Shown here: in pieces, positions 1 through 6,850 of the stretch | How positions within the stretch are numbered: the first letter of the stretch is position 1 | Layout of the letters: every line of letters starts with the position of its first letter | Assembly: GCA_020632885.1 (NCBI GenBank) | Contig: JACKEQ010000077.1 | Coordinates: forward strand, 1 to 11,934 | DNA from: Alphaproteobacteria bacterium | GTDB taxonomy: Bacteria; Myxococcota_A; UBA796; GCA-2862545 | Direction: 5' to 3' | Length of the DNA: 11,934 bases | Position numbers and translations under genes: made by a program | The notes under the pieces: model-generated | Told to the model about the DNA's origin: nothing | Seen by the model: only the letters and a program-made list of their open reading frames with translations | The model's database searches: none

Positions 1-291
1 GTCGTGCTCGTGTTCCAGCTCCAACCCGGCACCGCGGACGAGGAGCTCCGTCGTTCGCAGGAACCCGGGAGCTTCCCGGACGTGCTGTCGCGCCAGCCGG
101 GCTTCCTGGAGATGGACCTCGTGCGGCTCGACGACCAGCGCACGATGTCCGTGCAGGCCTGGAGCAGCCAGGCCGCCTGGTGGGCCGCCCTCCAGGCAGC
201 GCGCGAGGGCACCGCCGCCCGCGACCAGCCCACGATCCTGGTGGAGCGCTCGTTCTTCGGCGGCGACGTCGTGCACCGCGCCGCCCGCTGA
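1..291 (+). CDS. ABM-fold (antibiotic biosynthesis monooxygenase-like) small protein, start at or beyond window edge
   Basis: The reading frame is open to base 1 and ends at TGA 289-291, giving about 96 visible residues. The pattern is that of a ferredoxin-like dimeric alpha/beta barrel (ABM family): a first strand (VLVFQLQPG), a helix, then QPGFLEMDLVR as the second strand, a short turn, MSVQAWSS as the third strand and an amphipathic helix around AAWWAALQAARE. Such proteins are haem-degrading or cofactor-independent oxygenases, or simply small ligand-binding proteins; no catalytic residue can be assigned here. GTG at 4 or 10 could serve as start, but family members usually have one to a few residues before the first strand, so the true start may lie upstream of the window. 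It converges on the glycosyltransferase gene with 19 bases between the stops, so it is not part of that operon. Fold assignment is moderate and function is unknown. Confidence 0.6.
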   Translation, partial: VVLVFQLQPGTADEELRRSQEPGSFPDVLSRQPGFLEMDLVRLDDQRTMSVQAWSSQAAWWAALQAAREGTAARDQPTILVERSFFGGDVVHRAAR

Positions 292-310
292 CCCGAGGCG
301 CTCCGGCAGG

Positions 311-1384
311 TCAGACGAGGGCCTCCAGCGCGTCCACCGTCGCCTGCACGCCCGAAGGACCCAGCCTGCCCGCCAGCGCCCGGGCACCCCCGGCACACGC
401 CAACGCCCGCTCGAGGCCGTCCGCCAGGTCGGATCCCGCGCGCACCCCCGCGCCGAGGGCCGCCACGCGGTCTGCCCAGTACGGCTGGTCGCTGAACATC
501 GGCACGACGAGCTGCGGGACCCCCGCCCGGGCGGCCGTGTGCGTGGTGCCCGCACCGCCGTGGTGCACGACCGCCGCCACCCGCGGAAACAACGCGTCGT
601 GGTCCACCGCGTCCACCACCAGACGGTCCGCACCCGCGAGCTCCAGCCCGCCCCAGCCCCGCGCGACGATGGCCCGCCGGCCTGCGAGCGCAGCGTCGAG
701 CGCCACCGCCATGCCCGGCGGCACGGGCATGCTCCCGAAGCCCACGTAGACCGGCCTCTCCCCGGCACCCAGGAACGCCTCGACCTCCTCGGGAAGCGCG
801 CCCGGGGTCCCCTCGAACCATGCGCCCAGCGCCACGACCCCCGGCTCCACCGGAGGCGCCAGCACGGGGTCCGCCGCGAGCCACACGGGGTCGCCGAGGG
901 CGTTGTCGAGCACGTCGTCGATGGCGGCGAGCCCCAGGCGGGCCCGGTTGGCGCACACGCGCTCCAGGGCCCGGGCGTTCCAGGCGTCCCGGGTCGACCG
1001 CCACAGCTCGAAGACCGGCGCGTACACGGCCGTCACGCACGGGATGCCCGCAGCCTCCGCGACCGACGGGGCCGCGTACTGGTGGGCGTTGGCGCCGAGG
1101 ACCACGTCGCAGCCGGCCACCGCTGCCTCCACCGTAGCGAACTGGTCGCCGATGTGATCGAAGGCGCGCAGGGCCTGGAGCTCCTCCGGGGAAGGCGGGC
1201 GGGTCGGGGGTCGCATGTCCACACCCATCGACCGCGCGTCCACGCCGAGCTCCCTCGCCGTCTCCACGAAGGCCGGCGACGTGCACATCCGCACCCCGTG
1301 GCCGCGCGCCAGCAGCCCCCGCGCCAGCACCAGCGCCGGCTGCACGTCCCCTCGCGTACCCACCGCCGTGATCAACACCCTCAT
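311..1384 (-). CDS. Family 1 (GT-B) glycosyltransferase, macrolide/rifamycin-type; candidate rifamycin glycosyltransferase
   Basis: This 357-residue protein has the two Rossmann halves of a GT1 enzyme. The N-terminal acceptor domain opens with MRVLITAVGTRGDVQPALVL, the typical start of UGT/YjiC and glycopeptide or macrolide glycosyltransferases. The C-terminal donor domain has the nucleotide-sugar signature HHGGAGTT (about residues 275-282), followed by AGVPQLVVPMFSDQPYWA. These enzymes transfer a sugar from a nucleotide-sugar to a hydroxyl of a lipophilic acceptor in the cytoplasm. The length is slightly below the 390-420 residues usual for the family, with a short middle region. The ATG at 1384 overlaps the stop of the upstream phosphotransferase gene (ATGA, four bases), with a GAGGAG ribosome site inside that gene, so the two are translationally coupled. 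This context suggests the acceptor is a rifamycin (Rgt-like role), but acceptor specificity in GT1 cannot be read from sequence; a polyketide, sterol or glycolipid acceptor is possible. Confidence 0.88.
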   Translation of the reverse strand: MRVLITAVGTRGDVQPALVLARGLLARGHGVRMCTSPAFVETARELGVDARSMGVDMRPPTRPPSPEELQALRAFDHIGDQFATVEAAVAGCDVVLGANAHQYAAPSVAEAAGIPCVTAVYAPVFELWRSTRDAWNARALERVCANRARLGLAAIDDVLDNALGDPVWLAADPVLAPPVEPGVVALGAWFEGTPGALPEEVEAFLGAGERPVYVGFGSMPVPPGMAVALDAALAGRRAIVARGWGGLELAGADRLVVDAVDHDALFPRVAAVVHHGGAGTTHTAARAGVPQLVVPMFSDQPYWADRVAALGAGVRAGSDLADGLERALACAGGARALAGRLGPSGVQATVDALEALV

Positions 1385-3735
1385 GCGCTCTCCTCGAGGC
1401 GCTCGATGCGCCCGTCTGCACCGTGGATCCGGATCCGCTCGCCGTCCCGGAGGATCCGGGTGACGTCCACCACCCCGACCACCGCGGGGAGCCCGTACTC
1501 ACGGGCCACCACGGCACCGTGGGTCATCCGGCCGCCCACCTCCGTGACCAGGCCGGCCACCGTGACGAAGGCCGGCGTCCAGCTCGGGTCGGTGAACCGG
1601 GTGACCAGGATGTCCCCCGGCTGCAGATCGGACCCGGCCAGGTCGGACACCACGCGCGCCCGACCCTCCGCGACCCCGGCAGACGCGCCGATCCCGACGA
1701 GCTGCCCCGCGGTCGCGCCTGGGTGCCGCCCCTGGAGCGCCTCCCCGTCCGAGGTGAGCACCCGCGGGGGCATCAGCCGCTCGTGGGCGCGGAACGCGCG
1801 GCGACGCATCGCGGGGTCAGCGTGCACCCGGCCCGTCCGCACGGCCTCCTCGACCTCGTCGAAGGTCAGGAACGTCGCGTCGTCGGGGTCCTCGAGCACG
1901 CCGGCCGCCACGAGGTCCGCGGCGGTGGCGAGCAGGGCCCGCCGGTACACCGCGAACCGCCGCATCATCGTGTGCTTCGGGCGCTCGCGGAACCCCATGA
2001 AGTCCCGCAGTCGCCCGATGGCCGCGGCGGCCTCGAGCGCCTTCGTCTCGCCGTCCGGCAGGGACCGGAGGCGCTCCAGGACCTCCACGGCCGCGCGCTC
2101 CGCACCCTCCCGACCCTCGCGGGTCCGCCGCCCGGCCTCACCGGGGCCGAAGGCGCGCACGTGGCCCAGCAGGACCGGGAGCAGGAGCTCCGGTCGCTCG
2201 CTCCAGCGGGGCCGGGTGACATCGATCTCGCCGACGCACCGCACCCCGTACACCGCCAGGAATGCGTCCAGCGCCGCCCGGACCTCCGCACCTCCAGCGA
2301 CCCCCGCCAGCCCGGCCAGACCGCGCTCCTCGAGCGCTGCGAGGGCCCCCGGGCACGCCCGGATCGCGTCCGCCACGTCGAGCAGCCCGGTGCCCATCTC
2401 GGCGCTCACGTTGCCGGGGACCCACCGCGTCAGGGCGTCCGTGAGCGAGCGATCGCCGAGCCAGGCGTCCAGGTGGTCGTCCAGCCACCAGGCTGCCTCG
2501 ATGCCCGCCATGACGGCGCGCACGCTGTCCGGGTGGCGCAGCAGGTCCTTCAGGACCTCGATGTCCGCACGCACGCACGCGAGGCGCTCGAGCCCGTCCA
2601 GGCCGGCGATCCTGCTCTCCAGGTCCGCCAGGGTCGCGTCGTCGCGGGCCACGATGGACGCCAGCACCGCCGGGTCGAGCGGAGGTCCCGGCGGCGGGAC
2701 CGGAGGGTCCACCTCCGGCACCGGAGCGACGAGGTCGCCCGCGAGCACGGTCTGCAGGGCGTCCAGGGTGAGGGGGTCCGTCCGTCGCATCATCGCCAGG
2801 AGCGCCGCCCGTCCCGGGGGGACCGCGAGGCCCTGGGTGATGTCGACGAACAGCCGCCCGCCCGCCGTGTCCATGGGCCGCAGCGCGACGAGCTGGAACA
2901 ACGACACGCCGAGGGGCCGCATGGCGTCGGTCATCATCTGCTGGTGACCCACCGAGAGCCAGACGTGGGGGCCGTCCGCCTCGGGCACCGGGAAGAGCGT
3001 GGTGATCGGACGCGCCTGCACGAGCTGGAACCCGCCGTCCCAGCACCACTCGATGTCCTGCGGCCCACCAAGGGCGGCCTCCACGCGCCGCCCGAGCCGC
3101 GCGAGCTCCAGGAGCCGCTCGTCGTCCAGCAGGGCCGCCGCGTCCGGACGGGACACCACCTCACCGTCCCGGACCCGGAAGCCCTGGCCCTCGACATGCC
3201 CGGAGAGCAGCCCGTCCGCGAGACCCGCGACAGCCTCGATGGCGCTGACGCGCCGGTGGCCGGTCACGGGATCCGCCGTGAACAGCACACCGGACACCTC
3301 GGCCCGCACGAGCCGCTGCACCACCACGGCCATCCGCGTCTCGCCGATCCCCCGGTCGGCCCGGTACGCAGCAGCCCGGTCGCTCCCGAGCCCCCGCCAA
3401 CAGCGGAGCACGTGCTCCACCACCGCGTCCGCCCCGACCACGTCGAGCCAGGAGTCCTGCTGGCCCGCGAACGAGGCGTCCGGCAGGTCCTCCGCGACCG
3501 CGCTGGAGCGCACGGCCCACGCGACGTCCTCCCCGAAGCCCGCCACCGCGGCCCGCACGGCCTGCTCCACCTCGACGGGCATGCCGCCACCGGCCAGATG
3601 CAGCGCGTGCGCCGCGGTCGTCACCACGAAGCCGTCCGGCACCGGTGCCACCCTCGCGAGCGCAGCCAGTCCGGCCGCCTTCCCGCCCACCGTCGCGACG
3701 TCCTCGCTCGCCCCGAGCCGCACCACCACCGCCAT
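1381..3735 (-). CDS. rph: Rifampin phosphotransferase (RPH), PPDK/PEP-synthase-like
   Basis: This 784-residue protein has the three-part RPH architecture. Residues 1-250 form an ATP-grasp domain with GGKAAGL (17-23), VRSSAVAEDLPDASFAGQQ (75-93) and PQDIEW near 225. Residues 255-670 form the helical domain specific to RPH, with GHQQMMTDAMRPLG (263-276), AGGRLFVDIT, YGVRCVGEIDVTRPRW (496-511) and FMGFRERPK. Residues 680-784 form the swivelling phosphohistidine domain with TEVGGRMTHGAVVAREYGLP, making His739 the phosphocarrier. Known RPH enzymes use ATP and water to phosphorylate a hydroxyl on the rifamycin ansa bridge, giving AMP, phosphate and inactive drug. True PEP synthase and PPDK lack the HQQMMTDAM region. 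It is shorter than characterised RPH (about 865 residues), mainly in the ATP-grasp part. The start was set at ATG 3735 because the GGKAAGL block lies at the expected distance and GGAGG sits five bases upstream; the frame continues to 3963 but that stretch is arginine/proline-rich and unlike any family member. Confidence 0.92.
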   Translation of the reverse strand: MAVVVRLGASEDVATVGGKAAGLAALARVAPVPDGFVVTTAAHALHLAGGGMPVEVEQAVRAAVAGFGEDVAWAVRSSAVAEDLPDASFAGQQDSWLDVVGADAVVEHVLRCWRGLGSDRAAAYRADRGIGETRMAVVVQRLVRAEVSGVLFTADPVTGHRRVSAIEAVAGLADGLLSGHVEGQGFRVRDGEVVSRPDAAALLDDERLLELARLGRRVEAALGGPQDIEWCWDGGFQLVQARPITTLFPVPEADGPHVWLSVGHQQMMTDAMRPLGVSLFQLVALRPMDTAGGRLFVDITQGLAVPPGRAALLAMMRRTDPLTLDALQTVLAGDLVAPVPEVDPPVPPPGPPLDPAVLASIVARDDATLADLESRIAGLDGLERLACVRADIEVLKDLLRHPDSVRAVMAGIEAAWWLDDHLDAWLGDRSLTDALTRWVPGNVSAEMGTGLLDVADAIRACPGALAALEERGLAGLAGVAGGAEVRAALDAFLAVYGVRCVGEIDVTRPRWSERPELLLPVLLGHVRAFGPGEAGRRTREGREGAERAAVEVLERLRSLPDGETKALEAAAAIGRLRDFMGFRERPKHTMMRRFAVYRRALLATAADLVAAGVLEDPDDATFLTFDEVEEAVRTGRVHADPAMRRRAFRAHERLMPPRVLTSDGEALQGRHPGATAGQLVGIGASAGVAEGRARVVSDLAGSDLQPGDILVTRFTDPSWTPAFVTVAGLVTEVGGRMTHGAVVAREYGLPAVVGVVDVTRILRDGERIRIHGADGRIERLEESA

Positions 3736-3768
3736 GGTCACCTCCGAGGCGCACCAGAGCACGCGTGG

Positions 3769-3787
3769 AGGCCTTGCCGGAAGGCAC
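3769..3787 (-). promoter_or_regulatory. Candidate rifamycin-associated element (RAE)
   Basis: On the minus strand this reads GTGCCTTCCGGCAAGGCCT, 33 bases before the rph start codon. It contains an exact inverted repeat (GCCTT, five bases, AAGGC; 3771-3785). It matches the RAE consensus I remember (GGGGCTTGCGGCAAGGCCC) at 15 of 19 positions, including ten in a row and in the same orientation. RAE is known from actinobacterial rifamycin-resistance genes (rph, arr, rgt, helR), where it mediates rifamycin induction. The consensus is quoted from memory and could not be checked here. The perfect arms and the position in front of an rph gene support a regulatory role in any case. Confidence 0.55.
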
Positions 3788-3797
3788 CGACGATGTG

Positions 3798-3824
3798 GTA
3801 CAGTCCTCACGGGACGGGCTGTAC
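3798..3824. repeat. Inverted repeat upstream of rph
   Basis: GTACAG (3798-3803) and CTGTAC (3819-3824) form a perfect six-base inverted repeat. With the adjoining bases (GTACAGTCC / GGGCTGTAC) the pairing extends to nine positions, one of them a G-T pair, around a nine-base loop. It lies 11 bases upstream of the RAE-like element in the rph direction. It could be a second operator, or a hairpin in a leader or read-through transcript. No run of T follows on either strand, so a Rho-independent terminator is unlikely. Confidence 0.4.
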
Positions 3825-3982
3825 GCCCCGGTCGGGGGCTACGGCGGTCCGGTCGGCCCGGGTGGACGCGAGAGCCCGCGAGCCCTACGGTCGTTTCGAA
3901 GGTCGGCCGCGCACACCCCGGGCCTCCGCTGCGCCGGACACGTCGCGAGCGTCCGTCGCGCACACCGGCGCACGGGCGGGCG

Positions 3983-4906
3983 TCATCCCCTCGGCAACAC
4001 GCCCGCCATGATGAGCTCGCCGTTGATCATCGCCGCGGTGAGCGCGCCTCCCGCTGCAGCCGCCACCACCTGGGGCATGCCGCGCGCCGCGTCCCCCACC
4101 ACGAAGAGCCCGGGCACGCCGGTCCCCCCGCGCTCGTCGACCTCCACAAGGCCCGCGAACATGCCCTCCGAGCCGATCGTGCACCCGAGCCGAGCCGGCA
4201 GCGACGAGCGCTGACGGACGGGTGCGCTGGTGAACACCGCCGCCGGGCCGAGCCTCGAGCCGTCCACCAGCACCACGTCCTCCACCACCCCTCCAGGCCG
4301 TCCGACCAGCTCGCGCACCGCCGGACGCACGGCGATCCCGTGCTCCTGCAGCCCGGCGAGGGCCTCGGCGCTCACCGCCCCGGGCCCCACGGGGCAGACC
4401 GTCACGTCCGCCGACCAGCCCGTCAGCATGCGGGCGAGGTGCGCTGCGGCCTCCTGCTGCGCGATGAGCACGAACGCCTGGTCGCGGACCTCCCAGCCGT
4501 GGCAGTACGGGCAGTGGAAGACGCCGGTGCCCCAGAGCTCCCGGAGCCCCGGTACGTCCGGCAGCACGTCCTCCACGCCCGTCGCGAGCACCAGGCGCGA
4601 GGCCCGTGTGGCCCCGCCGTCCGCGTCGTGGAGGACGAAGCCCCCCTCCACCCGCTCGACGTCGTCCACGCGCGTCGCCCGCACCGAGACCGACCCGTAC
4701 GGAGCGAGCTGCTCACGCCCGATCCGGTTCAGCTCGAGGGGTGGCGTCCCGTCGCGGGTGAACAGGTTGTGGGCCGCCGCCGCGGGGGCGTTCCGGGGCT
4801 CACCCGCATCGAAGAGCACCGTCACCCGCCGGGAACGCCCGAGCACGAGGGCCGCCGAGAGCCCGGCCGGCCCGCCACCGACGATCGCCACCTCCACATC
4901 CACCAT
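3983..4906 (-). CDS. Thioredoxin-reductase-like FAD disulfide oxidoreductase with CPYC active site
   Basis: The protein has 307 residues, typical for low-molecular-weight thioredoxin reductases. The N-terminal FAD dinucleotide motif GGGPAGLSAA is at 10-19, the ATG motif near 108-110, the redox-active pair in HCPYCHGWEV at Cys132/Cys135, and the second FAD motif GLFVVGDAARGMPQV around 266-280. CPYCHG(W/Y)E is the hallmark of the TrxR-like group that includes GliT, HlmI and DepH, dithiol oxidases or reductases rather than classical TrxB (CATC). Where NADPH-dependent enzymes have GxGxxA, this protein reads FVLIAQQEAAAHLARML (145-161), so the pyridine nucleotide site looks degraded; an oxygen-using or other electron partner is possible. 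ATG 4906 is preceded by AAAGGAGGT, the strongest ribosome site in the window. It lies 42 bases after the DUF779 gene on the same strand. Its physiological substrate is unknown. Confidence 0.87.
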   Translation of the reverse strand: MVDVEVAIVGGGPAGLSAALVLGRSRRVTVLFDAGEPRNAPAAAAHNLFTRDGTPPLELNRIGREQLAPYGSVSVRATRVDDVERVEGGFVLHDADGGATRASRLVLATGVEDVLPDVPGLRELWGTGVFHCPYCHGWEVRDQAFVLIAQQEAAAHLARMLTGWSADVTVCPVGPGAVSAEALAGLQEHGIAVRPAVRELVGRPGGVVEDVVLVDGSRLGPAAVFTSAPVRQRSSLPARLGCTIGSEGMFAGLVEVDERGGTGVPGLFVVGDAARGMPQVVAAAAGGALTAAMINGELIMAGVLPRG

Positions 4907-4919
4907 GCCGACCTCCTTT

Positions 4920-4941
4920 CGTGACTTCGTATATCACGTGA
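4920..4941. promoter_or_regulatory. AT-rich palindromic site before the TrxR-like gene
   Basis: In a 42-base gap there is a conspicuous AT-rich island. CGTGA (4920-4924) and TCACG (4934-4938) form an inverted repeat with nine bases between, and TCACGTGA (4934-4941) is itself a perfect eight-base palindrome. On the minus strand it contains GATATA, a possible -10 element. Overlapping palindromes directly before a strong ribosome site suggest an operator giving the flavoprotein gene its own control, independent of the dehydrogenase operon. The cognate regulator is not evident. A weak hairpin is the alternative. Confidence 0.35.
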
Positions 4942-4948
4942 GGCCCGT

Positions 4949-5296
4949 TCACGGGGAGGGCGGCAGCTCGCAGACCTCCGACCGGATCAGGAAGCGCACG
5001 CCCCGCGGCGCCTCCACGCTGAAGCTCGCCCCCCGCCCCTCCACCACGTCCAGCACGAGGCGGGTGTGGCTCCAGGTGGCCCACTGGGTCTTGTCGATCC
5101 AGTAGGCGCACCCTTCGATGTGACCGAGCAGGACGTCCCGCGGGCTGATCATGAGCTCGCCTTCCGGGAAGCACATCGGCGCGCTCCCGTCGCAGCAGCC
5201 CCCGGACTGGTGGAACAGCAGGGGGCCGTGCTCGGCGAGCAGGTCGCGCACGAGCGCCCGGGCGGCGTCCGTGGCGTCGACCCGATCGAGCGACAT
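4949..5296 (-). CDS. DUF779 family protein associated with aldehyde dehydrogenase
   Basis: This 115-residue protein belongs to DUF779. The diagnostic block is HQSGGCCDGSAPMCF (residues 29-43), with adjacent Cys34-Cys35 and Cys42, followed by DVLLGHIEGCAYWID and a C-terminal beta region ending VRFLIRSEVCE. The family is known almost entirely from its position beside ExaC/AldB-type acetaldehyde dehydrogenases; its role has not been settled to my knowledge. The conserved cysteines hint at a thiol or metal function. ATG at 5296 shares one base with the dehydrogenase stop (TGATG) and has no ribosome site of its own, so it is probably translated by re-initiation. A longer open frame reaching upstream into the dehydrogenase gene is rejected because family similarity begins only at this methionine. 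Confidence 0.9.
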   Translation of the reverse strand: MSLDRVDATDAARALVRDLLAEHGPLLFHQSGGCCDGSAPMCFPEGELMISPRDVLLGHIEGCAYWIDKTQWATWSHTRLVLDVVEGRGASFSVEAPRGVRFLIRSEVCELPPSP

Positions 5297-6816
5297 CAGA
5301 AGAACCCGAGCGCGTTGTCGTCGTAGGACGCGAGCACGTTCTTCGTCTGCTGGTAGTGCCGGAGCATCATCAGGTGCGTCTCGCGCCCGATGCCGGACTG
5401 CTTGTACCCGCCGAACGACGCGTGGGCCGGGTAGAGGTGGTAGCAGTTCTGCCACACCCGCCCGGCCTCGATGGCCCGCGCGGCGCGGTAGGCCGTGTTC
5501 ACGTTGCGCGTCCACACGCCCGCGCCGAGCCCGTACAGCGTGTCGTTCGCGATGGAGATGGCGTCGGCGTAGCCGTCGAAGGAGGTCACCGAGACCACGG
5601 GCCCGAAGATCTCCTCCTGGAAGATCCGCATCTTGTTGTGGCCGGCGAAGATGGTCGGCTTCACGTAGTAGCCGTCGGCCAGCTCACCCTCGAGCACCAT
5701 GCGCTCGCCGCCCGTGAGGCACTCGGCCCCCTCGGCGCGCCCGATCTCCATGTAGGACAGGATCTTCTGGAGCTGGTCGTTGCTGGCCTGGGCCCCCATC
5801 ATCGTGCTCGGGTCGAGCGGGTTGCCCATCCGGATGCGCTCGGTCCGGGCGACCGCGGCGTCCATGAAGTCGCCGTAGATGCCGCGGGCGATCAGGGCCC
5901 GCGACGGACACGTGCACACCTCCCCCTGGTTCAGCGCGAAGAGCGTGAAGCCCTCGAGGGCCTTGTCGCGGAAGGCGTCGTCGGCCTGCCAGACGTCCTC
6001 GAAGAACACGTTGGGCGACTTGCCGCCGAGCTCCAGCGTGACCGGGATGAGGTTCGCGGACGCGTACTGCATGATGAGCCGGCCCGTCGTGGTCTCCCCG
6101 GTGAAGGCGACCTTCGCGACGCGGTCGGACTGCGCGAGGGGCTTGCCGGCCTCGAGCCCGAAGCCGTTGACGACGTTGACGATCCCGGGCGGGAGCACGT
6201 CCTGGAGGAGCTCCATGAGCACCAGGATGCTCACGGGGGTCTGCTCGGCGGGCTTCAGCACCACCGTGCAGCCGGCGGCGAGGGCCGGCGCGAGCTTCCA
6301 GGTGGCCATGAGCAGCGGGAAGTTCCACGGGATGATCTGGCCGACCACGCCGATGGGCTCGTGGAAGTGGTACGCGACCGTGGTGCCGTCGAGCACGCCG
6401 GTGCCGGACTCCTGCGCGCGGATGGCGCTCGCGAAGTAGCGGAAGTGGTCGATGCACAGCGGGATGTCGGCGGCGAGGGTCTCCCGCACGGCCTTGCCGT
6501 TGTCCCAGGTCTCGGCCACCGCGAGCAGCTCGAGGTTCTTCTCCATGACGTCCGCGATCTGGTGCAGGACCTTCGCGCGCTCCGTGACGGACGTGTGCTT
6601 CCACGTCGCGAACGCCTTGTGGGCCGCGTCGAGCGCGAGCTCCACGTCCTCGGCGGTGGATCGGGGCACCTCCGCGAACGCCTTCCCCGTCACGGGCGTG
6701 ATCGCGTCGAAGTACTGCCCGCGGGCCGGGGCGACCCACTCACCCCCGATGTAGTTCGCGTAGCGCGACTTGAAGTGGACGAGGGCTCCCTCGGTGTTCG
6801 GATTGGCGTAGGTCAT
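5296..6816 (-). CDS. exaC: NAD+-dependent aldehyde dehydrogenase, ExaC/AldB type
   Basis: This 506-residue enzyme oxidises an aldehyde (acetaldehyde in the best known members) to the carboxylate in the cytoplasm. It carries the complete ALDH motif set: IIPWNFPL with Asn165, VLKPAEQTP with Lys188, FTGETTTGR (238-246), LELGGKSPN with the general base Glu262, and NQGEVCTCPSR with nucleophile Cys301 (Cys303 is also present). The ExaC/AldB subgroup is shown by the opening MTYANPNTEGALVHFKSRY, by NCYHLYPAHASFGGYKQSG and by the final YDDNALGFF. The start at ATG 6816 has GGGAGG five bases upstream; an in-frame ATG at 6873 is rejected because it lies upstream of the predicted transcription start of the sigma-54 promoter. 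It is the first gene of a unit with DUF779 and probably the TrxR-like gene, and is divergent from its likely activator. Confidence 0.95.
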   Translation of the reverse strand: MTYANPNTEGALVHFKSRYANYIGGEWVAPARGQYFDAITPVTGKAFAEVPRSTAEDVELALDAAHKAFATWKHTSVTERAKVLHQIADVMEKNLELLAVAETWDNGKAVRETLAADIPLCIDHFRYFASAIRAQESGTGVLDGTTVAYHFHEPIGVVGQIIPWNFPLLMATWKLAPALAAGCTVVLKPAEQTPVSILVLMELLQDVLPPGIVNVVNGFGLEAGKPLAQSDRVAKVAFTGETTTGRLIMQYASANLIPVTLELGGKSPNVFFEDVWQADDAFRDKALEGFTLFALNQGEVCTCPSRALIARGIYGDFMDAAVARTERIRMGNPLDPSTMMGAQASNDQLQKILSYMEIGRAEGAECLTGGERMVLEGELADGYYVKPTIFAGHNKMRIFQEEIFGPVVSVTSFDGYADAISIANDTLYGLGAGVWTRNVNTAYRAARAIEAGRVWQNCYHLYPAHASFGGYKQSGIGRETHLMMLRHYQQTKNVLASYDDNALGFF

Positions 6817-6850
6817 GACGTCCTCCCGGATGGTTGCGGCCTCCGAGGGC

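Larger units (their letters stand above)
3736..3982 (-). other. Intergenic control region before rph
   Basis: This stretch separates the stop of the thioredoxin-reductase-like gene from the rph start. Apart from the RAE-like element and the inverted repeat nothing else stands out. The in-frame extension of rph through it codes for an arginine- and proline-rich string without family similarity, so I regard it as non-coding. No convincing -35/-10 pair could be fixed; a weak candidate is the TGTACCACAT stretch on the minus strand near 3793-3802. The size of the gap suggests that rph and the glycosyltransferase are transcribed from their own promoter. Confidence 0.6.

Noticed and set aside
1381..3735. 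Annotation as PEP synthase or pyruvate phosphate dikinase
   Set aside because: The PEP/pyruvate-binding barrel is absent; the central domain has RPH-specific blocks instead.
3736..3963. N-terminal extension of the phosphotransferase to an upstream ATG
   Set aside because: The extension is arginine/proline-rich, would swallow the RAE-like element, and ATG 3735 has a good ribosome site and correct family spacing.
539..4924. Very long open frames on the plus strand (539-2947, 1423-4011, 2999-4924) opposite the rph and flavoprotein genes
   Set aside because: They lie antisense to genes with clear family motifs and translate to Arg/Pro/His-rich or Ser/Arg-rich strings; long antisense frames are expected in such GC-rich DNA.
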